Of a DNA stretch of 64,000 nt, positions 58,414-64,000 are shown one piece after another. The number at the start of each line of letters is the position of its first letter. The stretch's first letter is position 1. Location of the stretch: assembly GCA_003427395.1 (NCBI GenBank), contig BFEA01000005.1:4157269-4221268 (forward strand). Reading direction: 5' to 3'. The DNA is from Chara braunii (taxonomy: Eukaryota; Streptophyta; Charophyceae; Charales; Characeae). The notes beneath the pieces were generated by a model. The model saw only the letters and a program-made list of their open reading frames with translations, made no database searches and was not told the DNA's origin. Made by a program: the position numbers and the translations under genes.

Positions 58414-58911
58414 TATCTATCGTCACAAACAGAACTGCCCGGTAAAACCGTAGGCAGAGAGAGAGAAGAGGACAACAAACGAGGGGCTATGACATTCGTC
58501 GGAGTTTCGCCGACTCATCAGGAGGCTGGACCCTCAACAGTCTGCAGAATCCCCTCACTGATTACACTGTAAATGATAATTTACCTTAACCAAAATCGAA
58601 GTAGACTATCACTCACCCACACCAGATGGAAAACTCTACAGACTGTCGGTTCACACCCCATCACATCCACGAAACAAAGAAAGGTCTGTCACAGCCAAAA
58701 ATAACACTCCAGACACGCCGCTGGCACTAGAGGCACAGCATGGCCGCCTAGTAACGGCCCGACCACTGCCGCTCGACCTGACCGGAAAAAACCATAGCAG
58801 GAAGCTAGCGAAGTCGTAGTATATATCGTCACAAATAGAACTGCCCGGTAAAACCATAGACAGAGAGAGAGAAGAGGACAACAAACGAAGGGCTGTGACA
58901 AACTGTTTACG
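58414..58911 (-). mobile_element. Hammerhead-containing repeat unit, about 1.2 copies, period 406 bp
   Basis: Read on the minus strand: ACAGTTTGTCACAGCCC (58907) ... GACGATATATA, then about 300 bp including GGCCATGCTGTGCCTCTAG, then a hammerhead-like core, then TGTCATAGCCCC ... GACGATAG. The terminal 80-bp block is thus present twice in direct orientation 406 bp apart. LTR A lacks the whole insertion at the matching site (35285-35310); LTR B has only the 80-bp block. This resembles the multimeric layout of retrozymes. No ORF. Confidence 0.65.
58491..58545 (-). ncRNA. Type III hammerhead-ribozyme-like core, 3' strand of stem III deleted
   Basis: Minus strand: GACTGT-T (stem III 5' strand and H17), stem I hairpin GAGG-GTCCAG-CCTC, catalytic CTGATGA, stem II GTCGG-CGAAACT-CCGAC (perfect 5 bp), GAA, then TGTCATAG, where the ACAGTCT expected for stem III is missing. 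The conserved core and two hairpins are intact, but stem III cannot close, so self-cleavage is unlikely in this copy. Confidence 0.6.
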
Positions 58912-60119
58912 TACATACCTGTGTTTGAGTATTTGCATTACCTACAGAGCTCACGCTTAAGGGTTTAGTTGAGACTAAGACTGAGAGAGGGAATGAGACT
59001 CCCTTCCTTTACCGTTTTAATTCTTAAAGTTTCTTAGTTGGACGTTGGTCCTCTACCGGGATTCGAGGTCCTTGTCCAAGACATCCTAGGTCCTTGACTT
59101 CGCGTGGAAGGGATCACACCCCGCGCAAAACCAATTTGCCTTGCCCACCGTGACACTTAGCTTAAAGGTTGAAAGTGCCACGAGGGCCTAATGATTGTTC
59201 CTTCAGCCGTACAATATCGCGAAGGGCTCAACCCTCACAATACTTCGAGATTGACACTTGAGTGACGTAAGCGGTACTCGGACCGTCGAGGGACCACTTT
59301 GTTATGGGCACTACATAGCACGCCATCATTATGACTGCTTGCATATTCACAACTTACTAGTCGATATGGGAAGGTCCTGCATCCGCGCAATTTTATATTA
59401 AGTCTGCGCATGATGCCTATCCGACTTTCCGCATAGAAGAGTTACGGGTTGGCTGCTGAAGGGACTAGGATTGTTATGTTGTTTGTTTTGTGTTGTTCCG
59501 TGTGTGTGAGTGTTGTGGTGTAACGTGTGGTTTGTGGGATGCGTCATAGTCGACCGACGGCGAGTCGCCCTTGGGACTTCAACCCCAAGTGCGTCGGTTC
59601 ACGTGAGTGTCCGATAAAGGAGTAAGACCGCGCGTACCCCCTATGCTACTGTGAACGAGAAACACCCTGGGCTGGTCCACCTTTGCGGTTGCAGTTGATT
59701 AGCGTTCGTATTGTGGAATGGTAGCTCGACGGGAATACGCCCACCGAAGGGAGGTGACAACTCCCACAGGTGGAGGTAAGTCGTGCCTCGCGTTGACCCT
59801 ATCCTGTCGTAGTGGCTCGCTAGAGGTATAACTGGCGCACTCGACCTCAGCGGCTTGCGAAAGCTCCATGTGTATTCGCGATGATGTAGACCAACTCCTA
59901 CGTGACGCGGCGGAGAGGGTCTCACCCTTATACGGTGCGCGACAGATGCGCTCGACGACGTGTCACATTCACAGGATAGCGATGTTGGCGGGAGCGCAAG
60001 TAGAAGGTTCACCCCTTAGCAAGGGTTGGTGGGGAATGCCTACGCGAAAGCATACGACGAGTAAGTGTTGTTGCCACAGTTCAAAAGTCATGGAAATTGT
60101 TACTTATTTGTTCAATCTG

Positions 60120-61371
60120 GTCAATTGCCCAGGGAACACACCAACCGGTTTATGGGAAGGGATGTTGGAGGTCGCACTTGGATAACGAACGACAGAGAAT
60201 CCCAACCAGCCGCTTTATCAAAGATGGTCATGCGAAGCGAGCCACCGAAACGAACTCGTAGATGCATACCTAAAAAGGTACAGGAGTCATCTGTTGATGT
60301 AGTCTCGTTCCACTCAAGCTCATAGTGCGGGTGAAGAAGGTAATTGTCCCCATGGAAGAACATCACCAATTTGGCGATAGGTAAAGGCATACTGCTGAGC
60401 AGCTTGAATATCATATTGACGAATGTCAATATCATTGCGTTCTTCATCCCAATACAGCATCAGATTAGAATTTTTTGGGCCAACACTCGTTCTCATTGGA
60501 ATGCCGATAATTCGTTTTTGAAACGTATCATCTCTCGTGTATAGAAAAATATTTTGTAGAACAAAGCGAAGGTGTTGAAGAATCTGAGAAACAAAAAGGG
60601 TATCCGTGTCTGAATCACTTGTTGGTCACAACGAGGTCCTCGAATAACCATGTTGAGGGCAACGCAGCGTGAATGCGTGCGAGCATGCCGAAGGGCATAA
60701 GCATGAGCTTCATCAATAATTTTTGCCACATTATTCAGAATGCGATCATAAGGAAGGTTGGTGTACATTCTGGTAAAATCAACAATGCGAGGAGAGAGGT
60801 CACGAAGAGACGATGCATTATTTTTGAGGTCAATCGCCACTTCATCGGCACTCTTAACGATCTTACATCGTCGAACACCAACCTGTTGATAGAGCTCAGT
60901 GTCTTTTTCGTGAAGAGTAGAGATCACTTTTGCAAAGCAACGCTGAGATACGACGAAGTAGTCATTGTGCTAGCCAAGGGTTTGTGAGGCGGCCGTTCAT
61001 GAATGGTGCGAATTGTTGGACGAGGGCAAACACGAGGGGGAACAACACTGTTACTTTGTGTTGTGACTCCAAAAATGATGCGAAGAGCTGGAGGAGACTT
61101 GTGAGCTTTGATTACACAGTAAAGGGAAGGTAGGGTATCAATGTGGGTGTAACCCCAATGGTGATTCCACACCGCATGGTGGTCAAGGGGATCAGCAACT
61201 GACTTTTGAGGGCGAGTATGTAAAGGAGACTGTCCAAATGGGTAGAGAGATGAAACAAATATCAATTCTTGCGACAAATTGTCAACTTGTGTGATATTTT
61301 GTCCACAGGGACAATAGCAAAGTGTTGTTGAAGATGATGCAAGGAGGCATGTGCAGAACGTAGTGAACATG
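60120..61371 (-). pseudogene. Reverse transcriptase domain of the Penelope-like element
   Basis: Frames 61370-60924 and 60927-60493 overlap by four bases at a frameshift; the last part is 60490-60121. The KAHKSPPALRI motif and FTRMYTNLP motif match the conserved RT blocks of Penelope-like elements and telomerase-related RTs, not those of LTR elements. The active-site block reads RQIGDV, so one catalytic Asp is lost. After it, LEWNETTSTDD and FLGMHLRVRFGG correspond to the block following the active site. Confidence 0.75.
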
Positions 61372-62279
61372 GCTGACTTGCATGATTAGAGAACGAAGAT
61401 GCATTGGATTGACAATGCGCAAGGATTGTAGAACGCCAACTGTTAAGCTTCTGAGAAAGAGACGAGAAAAAAACAGATTGAGAATGCCCGACCAACAACC
61501 TTTTGTAATTGGCAATGTACTCATCTAGTCCAATTGCTAGTGCCTGGAGCACATCGGCAGTTTCCCATTCAACCGATACTTTGAACCTTCTTGAAAAAGA
61601 TTGCGAAGGCTATCATCGCAGATGATATTATAGTCAACAGACACAATATGGTCATCCACAAGATCAAAACAATATGGGAAGGCTTTGCGACATTCGCAAT
61701 TAGAGTAGTCGAGTAAGGTCACGCCATAAGTAACACTCAAGGTCACATCAGTGAAGTTACAAAACTCGACACGCGTGGTTGACATCAGTTTGTCTCATAC
61801 ACGAACATGTATGGTTGTTTGAAGGTCGAGGTGCAATGTAACTATATCCGACAATTATAACACATAGCGCAAGTTTGTAGCACGAACTTGCCTCATGCGC
61901 ATGTTTGACCTTGATGTTGAAAAGACATAATAACCTTCTTTGAAATAATGCTAATTATTCTTTTATATACTACTTGATTGACTATATAAGTGGTCAATAA
62001 ATGGGTCACGAGGCTGTGCTGTGTAACGTTGACGCGTATGCTGGGATTTTTAGATGAGGCGTTTGAGTTCTCGAATGTCTGTTGTCATGTCCGCATTGGA
62101 AACATTATCGTAAAGGCATTGCAAAAGCCGTACCCACCACGCTGGAATTGCTTGCTCAATATCAGCCTTGACACGACACCAATTACCCGAAGCAGCTTTA
62201 GTGAGGAGGCAACCAAGTGAGGTACGAATCATAAGCTGGGGACCCGGACGAAGATCAATAGCAAAGGACCTCACCGAGG

Positions 62280-62410
62280 GTGTTGGCAGGAAAGGTAAAC
62301 AGTGAGGGGGTGTTGGCAAAAGAGGTAAACAGTGAGGGAGTGTTGGCAAGAGAGGTAAACAGTGAGGGAGTGTTGACAAAAGAGATAAACAATGAGGGGG
62401 TGTAGATAAA
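62280..62410. repeat. 30-bp minisatellite, about 4 units, inside the Penelope-like ORF region
   Basis: Units like AGTGAGGGGGTGTTGGCAAA plus AGAGGTAAAC follow each other four times with few changes. In the minus frame 62424-62050 they give a 10-residue repeat with HCLPLLPT. Confidence 0.85.
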
Positions 62411-62679
62411 GGGGTGCAACACAAAAGTCGACGAATGTTGGTAAAAGGGGTGCTATGTGAGAAGGATCAGCCGGTGCAGGAACGGATGGAGCAACAATAG
62501 ATGTGGTAAGGAGGGATATAGGAGGAGAGGCATGAGGAGGTAGAGGGGGCTGAGGAGTAAAGGGACGAGGACCCATTTGTGTCCAGCGATGAGGGCGGAA
62601 GTGTCGTCCTGGAGACAGAAGTCTAGCCATTGGAAGGATTGCACTGAAACCGACCAGGTGAAGAGTTCGAAGTTTCTGA

Positions 62680-62945
62680 ACCTAAAAAACCTTACAGGGT
62701 GCAGCAGCTCGTCGAAAAAAGGAATGATCAACAAGACATTCAGGGTTGCATTCCAAGGGCCAAGCAAAGTTGACTGCTGGTTGCCTACACATTGCGCCAT
62801 AGAGATGGCGATTGTGAAAAGCAGTAGAAAAACGTCGTGTATGCCAATGCTCTTGCAACCGTTGATGTGCATAATGCATCGTCTGTCCAACATAAAAACG
62901 TCATGAAGGCAAATGAACAATTGCATAAATCACTCCTCGAACAGT
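62680..62945 (-). pseudogene. GIY-YIG endonuclease domain of the Penelope-like element
   Basis: GVIYAI (GIY block), then after nine residues and one stop, FYVGQT (YIG block), then AHQRLQEHW with the conserved Arg and His. Spacing fits GIY-YIG nucleases. It lies upstream of the RT in the same orientation. The stop TGA between the two blocks could derive from CGA by one transition. Confidence 0.7.
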
Positions 62946-63292
62946 GAGGGGGTCCATACCTGGTTCGCGGGGTTGTTGATCAACACCTCATAGTTGCAAC
63001 TCAAATCGCTCTACGAACACAACACTGTTAAGAAGCCAGAGTTGTTTTTTGCGCCAACCTCCAGCAGAATACAAGTTAGTATTTCACTCAGGTGTGCACG
63101 CCAATCTACACGACGATAGACAGATGCCTGGCGGTTTGACATGCGAGCATGAGCAAATGGAACATAGTGTCCAAGAGGAAAGTTTGGTATAACACCTGCC
63201 AGGCCAGGGCCAAGAAATCTCCCGAGAGGGGAGGGAAGTGTCGAGGTAGCGCCTTGATTATTCCTTAGTTGTAGATTCATATATACACACTA

Positions 63293-63695
63293 TGCAGCCA
63301 TGCTGTGCCTCTAGTGCCAACAGCATGTCTTGAGTGCATTTTTTGGCTGTGACGGCCCTTTCTTCTTTTCGTGGGTGTTTTGCTGGCTAGTGATGGGGTG
63401 TGAACTGACAGGATGTAGAGTTTTCCATCTGGTGTGGGGGAGTGATAGTCTGCTTCAGGTACCTTGAGGGGAGTGGTCAGTTCTCAGGCAGTCGTTGATG
63501 CTTGACCTCAATTGGGGTTGAGGTGAATTATCACTTACAGTGTAATCAGTTAGGCGATTCTACAAACTGTTGAGGGTTCAACCTCTTGATGAGTAGGTGA
63601 AACTTTGACGAAACAGTTTGTCAAAGCCCCTTGTTTGCTTTCCTTTTTTCCCTCTCTGCCTACGGTTTACCGGGCAGCTCTGTTTCACGATATAT
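63293..63695 (+). mobile_element. Hammerhead-containing repeat unit, plus-strand copy next to the Penelope-like element
   Basis: From GCAGCCATGCTGTGCCTCTAG it follows the minus-strand reading of 58742-58414 through GGCTGTGACGGCC, GATGGGGTGTGAACTGACAG, TTTTCCATCTGGTGTGGG, TTACAGTGTAATCAGT, the ribozyme core and TGCCTACGGTTTACCGGGCA, ending at CGATATATAAATAAATATA. The first 100 bp of the unit are absent. It is in opposite orientation to the element's ORFs and starts 13 bp from the first ATG of the Penelope-like frame. Confidence 0.65.
63561..63622 (+). ncRNA. Type III hammerhead-ribozyme-like motif with complete stem III
   Basis: Stem III ACAAACTGT (63562-63570) pairs fully (9 bp) with ACAGTTTGT (63613-63621). 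H17 is T (63571). Stem I GAGG (63572-63575)/CCTC (63582-63585). Core TTGATGA (63586-63592, C3 changed to T). Stem II GTAGG (63593-63597)/TTGAC (63605-63609), weakened by an A-G mismatch and two G-T pairs. GAA at 63610-63612. The defects differ from those in the 58.5-kb copy, and together the two copies show all helices. Confidence 0.65.
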
Positions 63696-63908
63696 AAATA
63701 AATATATATATCCCTCGCCTTGTATGCACACTTGGAGGGTCCAGCAACCCCGTTTAGGGTTTTCGACGTTTTGGCCCACGTCCCCCCTTTCCGCTTCTTG
63801 CTCGCCCGTCGCTTCCCCATTCCTATCGCCTTTCCCCAACATTTCACCCTCCCACTGTGGCCTCCCTCTACCATCGTCCATCCATTTGCACTCGTGCCTC
63901 CATCTCAC

Positions 63909-64000
<92 letters not shown>
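63909..64000. repeat. (TC)n microsatellite running to the window end
   Basis: About 45 uninterrupted CT units. 63700-63908 before it is C/T-rich with no supported gene. Confidence 0.95.

Larger units (their letters stand above)
53487..59957 (+). repeat. 3' LTR of the gag A element, second part (LTR copy C)
   Basis: It resumes exactly where 39798 broke off when aligned to LTR A (31212 onwards) and ends GCGCTCGACGA at about 59957. Together with 38173-39798 it forms an LTR of about 8.1 kb, or about 6.9 kb without its two insertions (53913-54666 and 58414-58911). It has the same order of landmarks as A and B, with hairpin array C at 56100-56880 and the CTGCCGAAATTT block at 57170-57770. No gene. 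Confidence 0.7.
59970..63280 (-). pseudogene. Penelope-like retroelement with N-terminal GIY-YIG endonuclease (decayed)
   Basis: On the minus strand, N to C: frame 63280-63011 of unknown role; a GIY-YIG nuclease near 62940-62682 (GVIYAIVHLPS, in-frame TGA, RFYVGQT, RLQEHW); a Pro-rich part with 10-residue repeats (62630-62280); a Cys-containing segment with NCECRKAF, DDHIVSVDYNII and NLFQEGSKYR (61785-61537); FAIVPVDK near 61290; then RT: LPSLYCVIKAHKSPPALRII (near 61120), IVDFTRMYTNLPYDRIL (near 60760), PMRTS near 60495, a YRQIGDVL where YxDD is expected (near 60370), and a C-terminal thumb. Several frameshifts. GIY-YIG before RT is the permuted order reported for green-lineage Penelope-like elements. 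RT lacks the first catalytic Asp, so it is dead. Confidence 0.75.

Noticed and set aside
58491-63622. Type I hammerhead with a 3-bp stem III and cleavage after GTC
   Set aside because: The GAAACAGTTTGTC segment allows it, but the sequence after GTC does not pair next to the CTGATGA core, while the type III fold gives perfect stems I and III on both sides of the core.
63578-63908. Minus-strand ORFs of 82-98 codons before the TC repeat
   Set aside because: They run through the hammerhead unit, a TA tract and C-rich text; no independent support.

Overview
The window looks like a repeat-dominated stretch of a eukaryotic nuclear genome, most likely from the green lineage (a charophyte alga or other streptophyte; Chara-like is only a guess). 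Evidence: plant-type U6-like sequences, Ty3-type retroelements with a primer-binding site complementary to the 3' end of tRNA-Asp (as in plant Athila/Ogre-type elements), two non-autonomous elements with 8-bp target duplications (hAT type), a Penelope-like element with GIY-YIG ahead of the reverse transcriptase, AAT/CA/TC/TTGA microsatellites, and assembly N gaps. I see no convincing intact single-copy host gene. The only non-transposon coding candidate is a frameshifted, RING-containing reading frame on the minus strand at 701-2012.

Layout. 1-2570: tandem repeats, the RING candidate, a 15-bp minisatellite. 2671-4196: plus-strand LTR fragments. 4197-~7150: a minus-strand LTR (D) carrying a hairpin array. 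7300-17400: mostly microsatellites, TCTG-rich DNA, four exon-like diverged repeats and a 362-bp hAT-type MITE. 17408-29470 (minus): a decayed giant Ty3-type element with a duplicated accessory ORF, gag (type A), protease with its active-site half inverted, RT, integrase, then a second gag (type B) split by a 1302-bp TIR element. 29741-36352: plus-strand LTR (A), then PBS (36355), gag A (36744-38167) and the 3' LTR, which starts at 38173. That 3' LTR is interrupted by a nested element at 39799-53486 (gag B, long LTRs carrying tRNA-like/U6-like modules) and resumes at 53487-59957. 60000-63280 (minus): the decayed Penelope-like element. 58.4-58.9 and 63.3-63.7 kb: copies of a roughly 400-bp unit containing a hammerhead-ribozyme-like core. 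63909-64000: a TC microsatellite running off the end.

Most striking: four LTR copies (A, B, C, D) each contain an array of about 8-13 hairpins whose stems differ and co-vary while the loop core is shared within an array. The core is TAAGAT in A, B and C and an unrelated CCCCACGGGAG in D. I know of no described system that explains this. The second is the hammerhead-like unit, present as empty, partial and 1.2-unit states at the equivalent place in three paralogous LTRs. Coordinates of LTR and TE borders come from reading paralogous copies by eye and are approximate unless a target duplication or PBS fixes them.
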